Below are positions 43,250 to 52,309 of a DNA stretch of 55,248 bases, one piece after another. Within the stretch, counting starts at the first letter, position 1; every line of letters starts with the position of its first letter. The stretch comes from Desulfobacteraceae bacterium (lineage in GTDB: Bacteria; Desulfobacterota; Desulfobacteria; Desulfobacterales; Desulfosarcinaceae). A model generated the notes under the pieces. That model searched no databases and was not told where the DNA came from. It saw only the letters and a program-made list of their open reading frames with translations. The translations under genes were made by a program, and so were the position numbers. The stretch spans positions 1-55,248 of the forward strand of contig JAMOUQ010000058.1 of assembly GCA_027068085.1 (NCBI GenBank), given 5' to 3'.

Positions 43250-43281
43250 GATTACCGAAAGATTACCATTTGGTAATCTTT
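43250..43281. promoter_or_regulatory. Direct and inverted GATTACC repeats upstream of htrA
   Basis: GATTACC at 43250 and 43261 are spaced 11 bp, one helical turn, the spacing of OmpR/PhoB-family half-sites. A third copy in reverse (GGTAATC, 43272-43278) makes a perfect 10-bp inverted repeat AAAGATTACC-ATTT-GGTAATCTTT. They lie about 90-120 bp before the htrA start and right after the kinase gene. Confidence 0.6.
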
Positions 43282-43301
43282 GACGGTCAACCCGGGCCCG
43301 G

Positions 43302-44729
43302 TCATGCTCTGGGGAGCAAGACCCTGAAGGTGCTGCCCTTTCCGGGCGCGCTCTCCACTTCGATCCTGCCCCCATGGGCCTTGGCGACCGCCAGGGCCAG
43401 ACTGAGACCCAGGCCGGCGCCAATACTGCCCCGGCTCTGATCACCACGGTAGAAACGTTCGAATATATGGGGCAGATGGCAGGCTTCGATACCATATCCT
43501 GTATCTGTCACCGACAGGACCACCATTTCCGGTGTTTTCTCGTCAAGGCTGACAACCACCTTGCCGCCTGGCGGGGTGTACTTCAGGGCGTTGTCCAGAA
43601 GGTTGGCGACCATCCGCTGGAGCATGCGTTCATCGCCCCGGACCACGAACTCATCCCCGGCGGATTCAAAACGCAGCTCGATGCCACCATCTTCGGCCAC
43701 GGGCAGAAAAAGCTCACAGGCCCTTTCAACCATACGGGCAAGGTCCACCGGCCGCCTTTCAGGCGGATCAATGCCCGATTCGGTCCTTGAAATCGTCAAC
43801 ATGGTGGAAATCATTTCCAGCAGCCGGTCACACTCCTGTATGGTATCCTCAGCCATCCGCACAAAATCTTCCAGCACTTCCCGCTTTCGTTCCGGCCGCA
43901 TTCTGTCTGCCCTGGCCAGGGTTATCTCGGCCAGGCCCCTTATCCTGGTTATGGGACTGCGCAGATCGTGGGCTATACTGTCGTTCATGCGCCTTATATT
44001 GGAAACCAGGGACTGGATCCGGTCCAGCATCTGATTGATGGTGATTGCCAGCTCGTCGATCTCGTCGGCCCGGCGGCCCACCGGCACCCTGGCATCGAGA
44101 TCGTTCTCGGTTATCCGGCGGGCGGTTCTTCCGATCCGCTCCACCCCGGACATGGCCCGGCGTGCCATGAACCCGCCGACTGCCAGGGCACTTGCCAGCA
44201 CGAAAGCCATGACGGCGATGAAAACCCGCCTGAATGACGCCAGCAGGGCCTGTTCCTGCTCCAGGCAAAGGCCCCATTGCAAAACGATCTCCCTTCCCAG
44301 CCGCCGGTAAATCACCCGGACCAGGACGGTTCCGCTGTTGTCTTCCAAGCGTTGGGTCTCCAGAAAATGCCGCTTGCCTGCAAGCAGCGCCCTGATTGCG
44401 GCCCGGTTCATTGCCGTCCGGTTCCAGCGGCTCAGGTTGGCCGAGGCGAACACCACTCCGGTGCGATAAAACATACGGAAAAAGGCCCGTTTCTCACCGG
44501 CCGCCTCTGCCTGGATGCGGGCTATGCTCACGGCCGCATCGATTCCCTGGAGCTGGTAGATACGCTCTATCTCATCGACCTGCCGGCGCAGGGCCTCATC
44601 GGTCCGTTTCTCGATTTCGGCATCTATCAAAAAGTAGAAGACGGCAAAGGCGACCCAGGCCGACAGACAAAAAATTAAAGCATACCACAGCGTCAGGCGA
44701 AAGGTGAACGATCGGAAAAACTTATTCAT
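43302..44729 (-). CDS. Sensor histidine kinase
   Basis: 475 residues from ATG 44729, overlapping the regulator stop. Two transmembrane helices (near 10-30 and 160-185) bracket a periplasmic sensor of about 130 residues. HAMP follows, then HisKA with the phospho-His in DSIAHDLRSPITR, and an HATPase with NLLDNALKYTPPGG and GYGIEACHLPHIFERFYRGD and GLGLSLALAVAKAHGG. The overall type resembles the CusS/heavy-metal or CpxA-like kinases. The signal is unknown; proximity to htrA favours envelope stress. Confidence 0.93.
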   Translation of the reverse strand: MNKFFRSFTFRLTLWYALIFCLSAWVAFAVFYFLIDAEIEKRTDEALRRQVDEIERIYQLQGIDAAVSIARIQAEAAGEKRAFFRMFYRTGVVFASANLSRWNRTAMNRAAIRALLAGKRHFLETQRLEDNSGTVLVRVIYRRLGREIVLQWGLCLEQEQALLASFRRVFIAVMAFVLASALAVGGFMARRAMSGVERIGRTARRITENDLDARVPVGRRADEIDELAITINQMLDRIQSLVSNIRRMNDSIAHDLRSPITRIRGLAEITLARADRMRPERKREVLEDFVRMAEDTIQECDRLLEMISTMLTISRTESGIDPPERRPVDLARMVERACELFLPVAEDGGIELRFESAGDEFVVRGDERMLQRMVANLLDNALKYTPPGGKVVVSLDEKTPEMVVLSVTDTGYGIEACHLPHIFERFYRGDQSRGSIGAGLGLSLALAVAKAHGGRIEVESAPGKGSTFRVLLPRA

Positions 44730-45399
44730 CGGCTTCGAGCCTGTAGCCGGCACCTCTGACCGTGTGGATCAACTTCTTTTCAAAGTCCCGGTCGATCTTG
44801 TCACGCAGCCGGCAGATGCGGGCTTCCACCACGTTGGTCTGGGGATCGAAATTATAGTTCCAGACGTGCTCCATGATCATGGCCCTGGAAACCACCCGGC
44901 CGGCATTGCGCATCAGATACTCCAGCAGGGAATATTCCAGGGGCTGAAGGTCTATTCTGACACCATTTCTGGTCACCTTGCGCGTGGCCAGATCCAGGAC
45001 GAGATCGGCCACCTGCAGACGTTTCGGCTCGGCGACACCGCTGGCGCGCCTGATCAGGGCCTGAACGCGGGCCAGCAATTCCGAAAAGGCAAAGGGTTTT
45101 ACCAGGTAATCGTCACTTCCGCTCTGAAGCCCCCTGACCCGGTCTTCCACCCTGTCCCTGGCGCTGAGAATGATTATGGGCGTCTGAATCCGGTTGCGGC
45201 GCAGCCGTCTTATAAGTTCCAGGCCATCCATTACCGGCAGCATCAGGTCAATGATCAGGACATCATAGTCCTTGTCCATGGCCATGGCCAAGCCGGATTC
45301 CCCGTCGGCGGCATGGTCCACGGTAAACCCTTCGGCCCTGAATCCCTTGATGACGAACGAGGCTATCTTGGCATCATCTTCGACCAACAGCAGCAACAT
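44722..45399 (-). CDS. OmpR-family response regulator
   Basis: 225 residues. The receiver domain has phospho-acceptor Asp51 in DVLIIDLMLPVMDG, Asp8/Asp9 acidic pocket VEDD, and Lys in YLVKPFAFSELLAR. The winged-helix DNA-binding domain follows (RKVTRNGVRIDLQPLEYSLLEYL ... RICRLRDKIDRDF ... IHTVRGAGYRLE). The stop overlaps the kinase start by 8 nt. The GATTACC repeats before htrA are a probable target. Confidence 0.94.
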   Translation of the reverse strand: MLLLLVEDDAKIASFVIKGFRAEGFTVDHAADGESGLAMAMDKDYDVLIIDLMLPVMDGLELIRRLRRNRIQTPIIILSARDRVEDRVRGLQSGSDDYLVKPFAFSELLARVQALIRRASGVAEPKRLQVADLVLDLATRKVTRNGVRIDLQPLEYSLLEYLMRNAGRVVSRAMIMEHVWNYNFDPQTNVVEARICRLRDKIDRDFEKKLIHTVRGAGYRLEADE

Positions 45400-45463
45400 G
45401 GGGCCACCTTTGTCTCTTTGGAAACCGCATGCCCTGCATGCGGACCGGTCAGACTCTGAATTC

Positions 45464-45733
45464 TCATTTGCTGCGGTCCTGCCGCATTTCCTCGATCAGG
45501 CAGCGCGCCAGGTCGAGATCGTATGCCCGGCGCGGGTCGAAACCCTTGCCGGTATACATTTCCTGGGCCTGCAAAATAGCGCTGTACGGCACCCAGCCGT
45601 GTTCCTGCCAGAGCTTATCATCATCCCTGCTCCACATCCGGAACTCAAAATCGCCGCCCGCCTCGCGCACGTACATCCTGACGGCCTTGTTCTGCGGAAA
45701 AGGATGATAATAATATCCCCTGCTGTCTTTCAT
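45464..45733 (-). CDS. Conserved hypothetical protein, about 89 residues
   Basis: From ATG 45733 with GGAGGCATTG just upstream. Aromatic-rich N-terminus (YYYHPFPQNKAVRMYVRE), then FEFRMWSRDDDKLWQEHGWVPY and AILQAQEMY. No signal peptide or known domain. It lies between cutA and the two-component genes on the same strand. The clean ribosome site and codon use support it as a gene. Confidence 0.75.
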   Translation of the reverse strand: MKDSRGYYYHPFPQNKAVRMYVREAGGDFEFRMWSRDDDKLWQEHGWVPYSAILQAQEMYTGKGFDPRRAYDLDLARCLIEEMRQDRSK

Positions 45734-45769
45734 CAATGCCTCCGTTCAATTACCAGATCTCCGATTGAC

Positions 45770-46099
45770 TCATCCGGTCTGCCCTTCCACCTGCTGCCGG
45801 ACCCAGTCCAGGAAATCCCGGCTGCCGTCCTCAACCGGCAGGGCGACCACGCAGGGACAGTCGTAACTGTGATGCTTTTTGACAAAGTCGGTCAGCGGCC
45901 CGAGCCTCCCGGCGGTGGTCTTGGCAACCATGGCCACTTCGCGGTCCTTTTCGATCCTGCCCTGCCAGCGGTAGACCGACTCTATCTCCCTGAAAACGTT
46001 GACGCAAGCGGCCAGCCTGTTTTGGACAAGTTTTTCCGCCAGCTCCAGCGCTTCCCGGCGGTCGGCGGCAGTAATGTAAACCCAGTAGACTTGGCTCAT
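45770..46099 (-). CDS. cutA: Divalent cation tolerance protein CutA
   Basis: 109 residues from ATG 46099 behind AGGGAG. YWVYITAADRREALELAEKLVQNRLAACVNVF, ESVYRWQGRIEKDREVAMVAKT and HHSYDCPCVVALPVEDGSRDFLDWV match the trimeric CutA1 family linked to copper tolerance and possible signalling. A longer frame upstream is not supported. It diverges from the PAS kinase. Confidence 0.94.
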   Translation of the reverse strand: MSQVYWVYITAADRREALELAEKLVQNRLAACVNVFREIESVYRWQGRIEKDREVAMVAKTTAGRLGPLTDFVKKHHSYDCPCVVALPVEDGSRDFLDWVRQQVEGQTG

Positions 46100-46186
46100 G
46101 AGAGCACTCCCTGACTGCTCGAGGCCGGGCTCACTTCCCGGCCGGTTCCAGGCAGCCGGCGACCGGGCTGCCGGTCGAAACTGCCA

Positions 46187-46214
46187 TTGACACCTTGGCA
46201 TGTTAGCAAATATT
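46187..46214 (+). promoter_or_regulatory. Sigma70-type promoter of the PAS kinase operon
   Basis: TTGACA (46187-46192), a 16-nt spacer, then AATATT (46209-46214). The start would be near 46221, about 90 nt before the kinase ATG. The -35 box is consensus; the -10 matches 4 of 6. Confidence 0.45.
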
Positions 46215-46312
46215 TCCCTTTTCATGAAGCCGTTTTCATGGCAGATTAAGAAGTCATTACAATGTCCCGCGCAATGTTTGGCTCTGTTCACCCAGACTTG
46301 GAGGAGACAGCC

Positions 46313-48322
46313 ATGGGCGGTTTTTTCGGTCCCGGTTCAGGAAAAATGCTGGCCGAGATTCTGCGTCCTGCCAACCACCTCGCAGACCTGACTGACGACC
46401 CCGAGGAGCTGAGGCGTATAATCCGGGAAAAGGACCGTCTTTTCGAAGCCATGGTGGACGCTTTCGACGGCCTGATCTTCATCAGTTCCTTCGATTACCG
46501 CATAACCTACATGAATGAACGCATGATCCAGTATGCCGGCTACGATGCATGCGGCCGTTACTGCTACCAGGTCTTCCATAACCGCGACACGGTCTGTCCC
46601 TGGTGCTCCAACCACCGGGTGATGCGCGGCGAAACCGTCAGGTACGAAATACTGGGTCCCAAGGACGAAAGATGGTATTACGTTGTAAATACACCTATTC
46701 GCCATACAGACGGATCCCTTTCCAAGTACACCCTGATGATGGACATCCACGACCTCAAACAGGTGGAAGAAGAGCTGAAGACTCATCGTGACCGCCTGGA
46801 AGACATGGTCAGGGCCCGTACCGCGGCGCTTACCGCCACCAACGCCAAGCTGCTGAAAGAAATCGAGGAACGCAAGCACATCGAGCGCACTTTACGCGAA
46901 AGCCAGCGGCGTTACAGAATACTTTTCGATGGTTCCATGGACGCCATCTTCATCATCGACCAGCAGGCCCGCATCTACGACGTCAACGAGGCCGCGGTCG
47001 GTCTCACCGGTTATGCCCGCCATGAACTGATAGGCCGTTCGATCCAAGAGCTGTATCGGTCTTTCGACAAGGAGGCTTTCAATGAATACTTCAACCGGGT
47101 GATGAAGGGGGAATCGTATTCTAACGAAGCCGTAATAATGCGGGAAGACGGCCGCCTGGTCACGACCGAGTTCAGCAGCAAAATAATAGTGATCAACAAC
47201 CGTCCCCTGATTCACACATCGGTCAGGGATATAAGCGCCCGCAAGGCGGCCGAAGAAGCTCTGCGTCGAAGTGAAGCAAAATACCGCGAACTGGTAGAAA
47301 ACGCAAACAGCATCATCATCCGTTTCAATACCGAGGGCCGGATTACTTTTTTCAACGAGTATGCCCAGCATTTCTTCGGCTGGTCAGAAGAGGAAATCAT
47401 AGGCAAAAATCTCCTGGACACCATCCTGCCGCCGACCGACAGTCTGGGCCGCGATATAGCCTCTAAACTCAAAGACTTCTTTGCGCATCCCGAGAAATAC
47501 GCCACCAATGAGATTGAAAATATTTGCCGCAACGGGCGCAGGGCCTGGGTGGCCTGGACAAACCGCCCCATCAGGTCGCCTTCGGGCAGTACAAAAGAGT
47601 TCCTTTGCGTGGGGGTCGATATAACAGAACGCAAGCAGGCCAAGGAGTACATCCAGAGCCTCACCCACCAGCTCCTGAAGGCCCAGGAAAACGAAAGGCT
47701 AAAGATATCACGTGACCTGCACGACCATATCGCCCAGGATCTGTCTTCGCTTAACATCGGACTGCAAACCCTTTTCGACGGCCATGAAAATATAGATCCC
47801 GAACTCCAGGAAAAGCTCGCCTATATTATAAAAATACTGCAGCGGTCAATTACCGAGGTGCGCAACCTGGCCTACGATCTGCGGCCGCCGGGACTGGACC
47901 AGCTGGGATTGGTGCGAACCCTCTATATCTACTGTGAAGAGTTCGAAAAGACTTCCGGTATCCGTACCGACTTTTCAGCCGCCGGGCTGGACAGCGTCAA
48001 GCTTGACGACGATGCCCAGATAAACATCTACCGTCTGATTCAGGAAGCGCTCCATAACGCCAAGAAACATGCCAGGGCCGAGCGCGTGGTGATTCGGCTG
48101 GTGGTCTCCTCGCCCCATCTGCTCGTGCGCATCATCGACGACGGACTGGGCTTCGACGTAACCCGCTGGAAGACCGGAGCCATCAGTGAAAAGCACATGG
48201 GGCTTCAGAGCATGGTGGAAAGAACCGAACTTCTGGGCGGCAGCATCGATATCCGCTCCAAACCTGACTCCGGAACGGGAATTTTCATCAAGATACCCAT
48301 CAGGGAGATAGAAAATGAGTAG
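46313..48322 (+). CDS. Cytoplasmic PAS-rich sensor histidine kinase, NarL-partner type
   Basis: 669 residues from ATG 46313, chosen for its GGAGGAGACAGCC site. No membrane helix. The first PAS (about 35-150) contains the cysteine-bearing CYQVFHNRDTVCPWC. Two more PAS/PAC units follow (about 200-320 and 325-450). HisKA_3 then holds the phospho-His in ISRDLHDHIAQDLSSL, and an HATPase ends the protein (QEALHNAKKHARA, GLGFD, GLQSMVERTELLGG). It phosphorylates the NarL-type regulator whose gene overlaps its 3' end. A cytosolic redox or ligand signal is likely but unproven. Confidence 0.93.
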   Translation: MGGFFGPGSGKMLAEILRPANHLADLTDDPEELRRIIREKDRLFEAMVDAFDGLIFISSFDYRITYMNERMIQYAGYDACGRYCYQVFHNRDTVCPWCSNHRVMRGETVRYEILGPKDERWYYVVNTPIRHTDGSLSKYTLMMDIHDLKQVEEELKTHRDRLEDMVRARTAALTATNAKLLKEIEERKHIERTLRESQRRYRILFDGSMDAIFIIDQQARIYDVNEAAVGLTGYARHELIGRSIQELYRSFDKEAFNEYFNRVMKGESYSNEAVIMREDGRLVTTEFSSKIIVINNRPLIHTSVRDISARKAAEEALRRSEAKYRELVENANSIIIRFNTEGRITFFNEYAQHFFGWSEEEIIGKNLLDTILPPTDSLGRDIASKLKDFFAHPEKYATNEIENICRNGRRAWVAWTNRPIRSPSGSTKEFLCVGVDITERKQAKEYIQSLTHQLLKAQENERLKISRDLHDHIAQDLSSLNIGLQTLFDGHENIDPELQEKLAYIIKILQRSITEVRNLAYDLRPPGLDQLGLVRTLYIYCEEFEKTSGIRTDFSAAGLDSVKLDDDAQINIYRLIQEALHNAKKHARAERVVIRLVVSSPHLLVRIIDDGLGFDVTRWKTGAISEKHMGLQSMVERTELLGGSIDIRSKPDSGTGIFIKIPIREIENE

Positions 48323-48995
48323 TCAAAAGACAAGCCTTTTGATTATCGACGATCATCCGCTTTTCCGCGAAGGGCTCAAATCGATCATCGCCCGCAACCG
48401 CAACCTGGAAGTCGTCGGAGAGGCCGGAACCGGCAGGGATGGGGTCCGGAAGGCGATCGAACTCAAGCCTGATGTGGCCCTGGTTGACATATCCCTTCCT
48501 GATGAAAGCGGAATGGAGGTGACCCGTAAAATACGGCGCAAGCTGGCTTCAACCAGAGTTATGATAATCAGCATGCATTCCAAGATCGATTATATCGTGG
48601 AAGCCTTTCAGGCCGGAGCGACCGGATACGTGGTCAAAGAGTCGGCCGCCGAACGGCTTCTGCAGGGCATAGAGGCCGTGGCAGCCGGGGAATTCTTCCT
48701 GGACAGCTCCATCTCGTATGCTGTCGTGGAAAAGCTCATCCAGTCACCGGCCAAGGAAGCCAAGGTCAGAGACAGCGGATACGACGCCCTGACTGCCCGC
48801 GAGCAGGAAATCATGCGCCTGCTGGCAGAAGGGGTTTCCAAAAAGGAAATCGCCGATCAGCTGTGTATCAGTGTCAAAACCGTCGAAAACCACCGCGCCA
48901 ACATAATGCGCAAGCTCGACATTCACAGCGCCATGGAACTGGTGCGTTATGCTGCCCGCCTGGGCCTGATAGACGTCGAATTGTGGAAAGAATAA
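48315..48995 (+). CDS. NarL/LuxR-family response regulator
   Basis: 226 residues. Receiver with Asp58 in PDVALVDISLPDESG and Lys in GYVVKESAAERL, linked to a LuxR-type helix-turn-helix (ALTAREQEIMRLLAEGVSKKEIADQL then SVKTVENHRANIMRKLDI). It overlaps the kinase by 8 nt behind GGGAGATAG. Target genes are unknown; the small Cys-rich gene at 49229 is the next gene downstream. Confidence 0.95.
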   Translation: MSSQKTSLLIIDDHPLFREGLKSIIARNRNLEVVGEAGTGRDGVRKAIELKPDVALVDISLPDESGMEVTRKIRRKLASTRVMIISMHSKIDYIVEAFQAGATGYVVKESAAERLLQGIEAVAAGEFFLDSSISYAVVEKLIQSPAKEAKVRDSGYDALTAREQEIMRLLAEGVSKKEIADQLCISVKTVENHRANIMRKLDIHSAMELVRYAARLGLIDVELWKE

Positions 48996-49228
48996 CCATT
49001 AATCCCTCCGCCAGATGGTAAAGCGCACCCTATCTCTTCCGGCAATCCCTGTCCTTGCAGTCATCTACGGGAAGAACTCCCGCCCGTAGCCCGGAAAGCC
49101 TATAAAAATGAATTACATGCCCCATGGACAAAGGTGATCGCAATGGGGTAAGATTGAAGTCAGTCTGGGGTTATCTAATTGTTTTGATTAACTTTTATTT
49201 TTCACCCCAAAGCAGAAAGGAGGCCGCC

Positions 49229-49429
49229 ATGATCGCCTCGCCTTGCAAGAACTGTCACAAGAAGCATCTGCCCAAAGATGAATGCCTGAAGACCTGCCAG
49301 CTGCTTCAAAGCGTACAGGGAATGCAGCTGGCACGCAACGAAAGCCCGGTCTATACTGCTGTGGACTTCACGGAAGACAGCCGTTTCCGCATCGCAACAC
49401 CGATGGTGGGTGCATACAACTCTTTTTGA
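49229..49429 (+). CDS. Small Cys-rich protein, 66 residues
   Basis: From ATG 49229 behind the strong AGAAAGGAGG site; a longer frame upstream lacks one. The N-terminus has CKNCHKK-x5-DECLKTC, which could bind zinc or an iron-sulfur cluster. The rest (ESPVYTAVDFTEDSRFRI) is unassigned. No family is recognised. It lies about 230 nt after the NarL-type regulator. Confidence 0.75.
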   Translation: MIASPCKNCHKKHLPKDECLKTCQLLQSVQGMQLARNESPVYTAVDFTEDSRFRIATPMVGAYNSF

Positions 49430-49468
49430 TCAGTAATCACCGCCAGGGTCGAGCCCGGCGCATGAAAC

Positions 49469-49500
49469 GGGAAATATTCCCGCAAAGGCGGGAATTTCCC
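49469..49500. repeat. Strong imperfect hairpin GGGAAAT...TTTCCC
   Basis: GGGAAATATTCCCGC-AAAG-GCGGGAATTTCCC, a stem of about 13 bp with one bulged base. No T-run follows on the plus strand. It lies between the two small Cys-rich genes. It could end the first transcript, process RNA or act as an operator. Confidence 0.5.
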
Positions 49501-49623
49501 CTAACCATAAACAAGCATCCGGGGGCGGCGCAAATACTCACCGCCGGCTCGCGGAGCATCGTTCATCCCCTTGCAGCATGTGTAAGTTCATGTTGAGCGG
49601 TAGACAAGGAAGCTGAAACTGAA

Positions 49624-49875
49624 ATGATTGATATTCCAAAGCACAATTCTGAAACGCCGCAAGGTGGCAAACGGAAGAAGGCGAAATCCGTCCGGGAAAT
49701 CGGGAGTTGCTCACCGGAAAACAGTTCTGTCGACGTAACTGCCATGATCCGCAGTCTGCAACGGGCCGAGGGACATGCGGACTGTTTCCGCACCGGCCTC
49801 AGGGACTGTGATAAAACAGACTGCCCCTGGCGCATCTATTGTCTGGAAGATGCTCCGGGCATGGGCGGATGTTGA
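49624..49875 (+). CDS. Small Cys-rich protein, 83 residues
   Basis: AAGGAAG lies 12 nt before ATG 49624. The basic N-terminal third (GGKRKKAKSVREIGSC) precedes a compact motif RAEGHADCFRTGLRDCDKTDCPWRIYCL with four regularly spaced cysteines, which looks like a metal-binding knuckle. I know of similar short proteins in anaerobic Desulfobacterota but no function. It converges with the helicase gene. Confidence 0.7.
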   Translation: MIDIPKHNSETPQGGKRKKAKSVREIGSCSPENSSVDVTAMIRSLQRAEGHADCFRTGLRDCDKTDCPWRIYCLEDAPGMGGC

Positions 49876-49924
49876 AACATGATACCGGCATGGCTCCCTA
49901 TGGACGCAATTAGAAAAACTCAGT

Positions 49925-52309
49925 TCAGGAGGGTGTAATCTGGAGCAAACGGCGGCTGGATGACTGCCTGATCCGGCCCTCAAAATTTGCCAGGGCGGCC
50001 TCAAACCCGGAGTCCGAGCAGATCCATACCGGCTGCCACCTGCTTTCCAGGATCGTGCGATAGCCGGGGCGGGAATAGCGCTGATCCACAAGCAGAACCA
50101 GGCCGCGGTCGGTCTCGCTTCTGATTACACGCCCGGCGGCCTGCAACACTCTTACCAAACCCGGATAGCTGTATGCGTAATCAAAACCTGGTTCGCCGCG
50201 GTTTTGATGATACTGCCTTATCAATTCCCTTTCAGGACAAATGGCCGGCAGGCCGACTCCAATGATCACCGCACCTGTCAGGCGTTCGCCCTCCAGGTCG
50301 ATCCCCTCGCCGAACACCCCGCCGACCACGGCCAGGGCCAGCAGAGAGCCGCCGGCATGCTCATCGAAATTCCGGAGGAATCGCTCCTTTTCCCCGATGT
50401 CCATGCAGGGGTTCTGCCTGACTATGTCGGCATCGATCCCTGCCTGCTCCAGCTCGGCGGCCACCATTTCCAGGTAGCGGTACGATGGGAAAAAGACAAG
50501 ATGGTTTCCCGGCCTGGCTTTGACCAGTGACCTGACCAATGATACGATCTGCCGGCAGCTGGCCTGCCTCCGGTGGTAGTAAGTCGACACATGGCCGGCT
50601 ACCAGAAGCTGGAAGTTTTCCGGCGGAAAGGGTGAATCCAGGCGCATTGCCGGCACTTTGGCGCCCAGACCCAGCAAGCGGCGGAAATAATCCAGCGGTA
50701 TCATGGTGGCCGAAAACAGGACCGCGGCTCCGAACGAACCCCAGATGCGGGACAGGCGGGGCGCGGCATCCAGGCAGAAAAGCTTTGCCTTCAGCTGCCT
50801 TTCGCCGGTTTCAAAGAAAGTCCGATAGTTTTCATCGAAAAGCTGGGCGATACGGACAAAAGCGGCCGCCGCAAAATAAAGTTCCTGAAGCCGGCTGCGA
50901 TAATCGGCCTGCCGGTTCAGCACCAGCCAGTCTTCCGCCCGGCGGCAGAAATCCGTCAACCTTTCGACCAGGGGCCGCGGGCTGCTTTCTTCGACAAGGT
51001 GGCCGCCCTGCCGGGCACACAGCCTGCGCGTCCTTGCCAGCCAGGCATTTACCCCGGACAAGACGCGGTAGATAGCAGGCTGCTCATCCTTGAGCGCCCG
51101 CCGCAATTCCAGAAAGGAATCTTTGAAGATGACGGCTGAAAACATATCACGGCTGCGCTCCACAAGATTGTGGGCCTCGTCTATCAGCAAAGTGAAATCC
51201 GCAGCCGCGCCGTCTGCCATAAGCCAGCGCAGGGCCACCTGGGGATCGAAGACATAATTGTAGTCGCAAATCACGCAATCGGCGCTCTGGGCCAGCTCCA
51301 TGGACAGGGCGAAGGGGCAGAGCCGGTGGGACGCAGCCAGGTCTTCAAGAACCTTGCGATCGACAGCCTGACTCTGCCAGGCTTCTTCCAGGGCCGGCGG
51401 CAGGCGGTCGTAGTAGCCGGAAGCGTAGGGACACTGGTCGGGCTGGCATTCCGGACCGGTCCAAAAGCAGATTTTCTCCTTGGCCGTCAGGGATACCGAC
51501 CGCAGGGCCAGGCCCTGTTTGCGAAGCTGGCCAAGGGCCTTTTCGGCGGCCATCCTGCCGGTGGTACGGGCGGTCAGAAAAAAAACTTTTTTGGTCGCCC
51601 CTTCGGCCATGGCCTTGATGGCGGCAAACACAACCGCCATTGTCTTTCCTATTCCGGTGGGGGCCTCGATCATGATCCGGCCGGACTGCCGGACGGTTCT
51701 GTAGACGGCAACGGCCATTTCCCGCTGGCCGGCCCTGAAGCTGTCGAAGGGAAATTTCAGGGCGCGGATCGAAGCGTCCCGTAACCGCTGCCACTGAACC
51801 TGCTGCCGGAACCACGCACAGTAACGCCCCGCCAGGCGGTGGAAGAACTCTGCCAGTTCATCGAGCGTCAGGGTCCGGCTGTAAATGTGGCTGCCGGATG
51901 TCGGCAGGTGCCAATACGTCAGCCGGACCTCCACCTTCCTGAGGCCGTGCTTGCAGGCCCACAGGTAGGCATAACACCTGGCCTGTCCCCAGTGCCGCGG
52001 ATCTGGCTCGCGGAGCAATTCCTCAGGGTTGCGGTACGTCGATTTTATCTCTTCTACTACCGTCGTCCCGCCGCGTGAAAAGACCCCGTCCAGCCTTCCG
52101 GAAACTTCCAGGATGAAACCGTCACGTTCCAGTTCCAGCCTGACCGCCTGTTCGGCAAGATAGCCGGCGGGTCGCGATCTGACCAGCTTCTGATGGGCGC
52201 GGACCCCTTCAAGGCCGCGCTGGGGACCGCTGAAGCCGAACTCCAGGTCACCGCTTCGCAGAAAAAGATCCACCAAAGAGCCGACACTTACGCTCAGACG
52301 CGGTTTCAA
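49925..52309 (-). CDS. Nuclease-fused XPD/DinG-like DNA helicase
   Basis: About 794 residues if it starts at TTG 52309, which overlaps the lipoprotein stop (TTGA). Residues 55-115 form a PD-(D/E)XK/RecB-like nuclease: GRLDG with Asp74, VVEEIKS with Glu86/87 and Lys89, and GQARCYAYLW. Walker A EAPTGIGKT lies at 215-223. Four cysteines (281, 288, 293 and 331) match the XPD-family iron-sulfur cluster, and LLIDEAHN (DEAH at 377-380) is Walker B. Helicase C-terminal motifs such as LLALAVVGGVFGEGIDL and RVIRSETDRG follow. It is likely a DNA repair or RNA-DNA processing enzyme. Confidence 0.87.
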   Translation of the reverse strand: MKPRLSVSVGSLVDLFLRSGDLEFGFSGPQRGLEGVRAHQKLVRSRPAGYLAEQAVRLELERDGFILEVSGRLDGVFSRGGTTVVEEIKSTYRNPEELLREPDPRHWGQARCYAYLWACKHGLRKVEVRLTYWHLPTSGSHIYSRTLTLDELAEFFHRLAGRYCAWFRQQVQWQRLRDASIRALKFPFDSFRAGQREMAVAVYRTVRQSGRIMIEAPTGIGKTMAVVFAAIKAMAEGATKKVFFLTARTTGRMAAEKALGQLRKQGLALRSVSLTAKEKICFWTGPECQPDQCPYASGYYDRLPPALEEAWQSQAVDRKVLEDLAASHRLCPFALSMELAQSADCVICDYNYVFDPQVALRWLMADGAAADFTLLIDEAHNLVERSRDMFSAVIFKDSFLELRRALKDEQPAIYRVLSGVNAWLARTRRLCARQGGHLVEESSPRPLVERLTDFCRRAEDWLVLNRQADYRSRLQELYFAAAAFVRIAQLFDENYRTFFETGERQLKAKLFCLDAAPRLSRIWGSFGAAVLFSATMIPLDYFRRLLGLGAKVPAMRLDSPFPPENFQLLVAGHVSTYYHRRQASCRQIVSLVRSLVKARPGNHLVFFPSYRYLEMVAAELEQAGIDADIVRQNPCMDIGEKERFLRNFDEHAGGSLLALAVVGGVFGEGIDLEGERLTGAVIIGVGLPAICPERELIRQYHQNRGEPGFDYAYSYPGLVRVLQAAGRVIRSETDRGLVLLVDQRYSRPGYRTILESRWQPVWICSDSGFEAALANFEGRIRQSSSRRLLQITPS

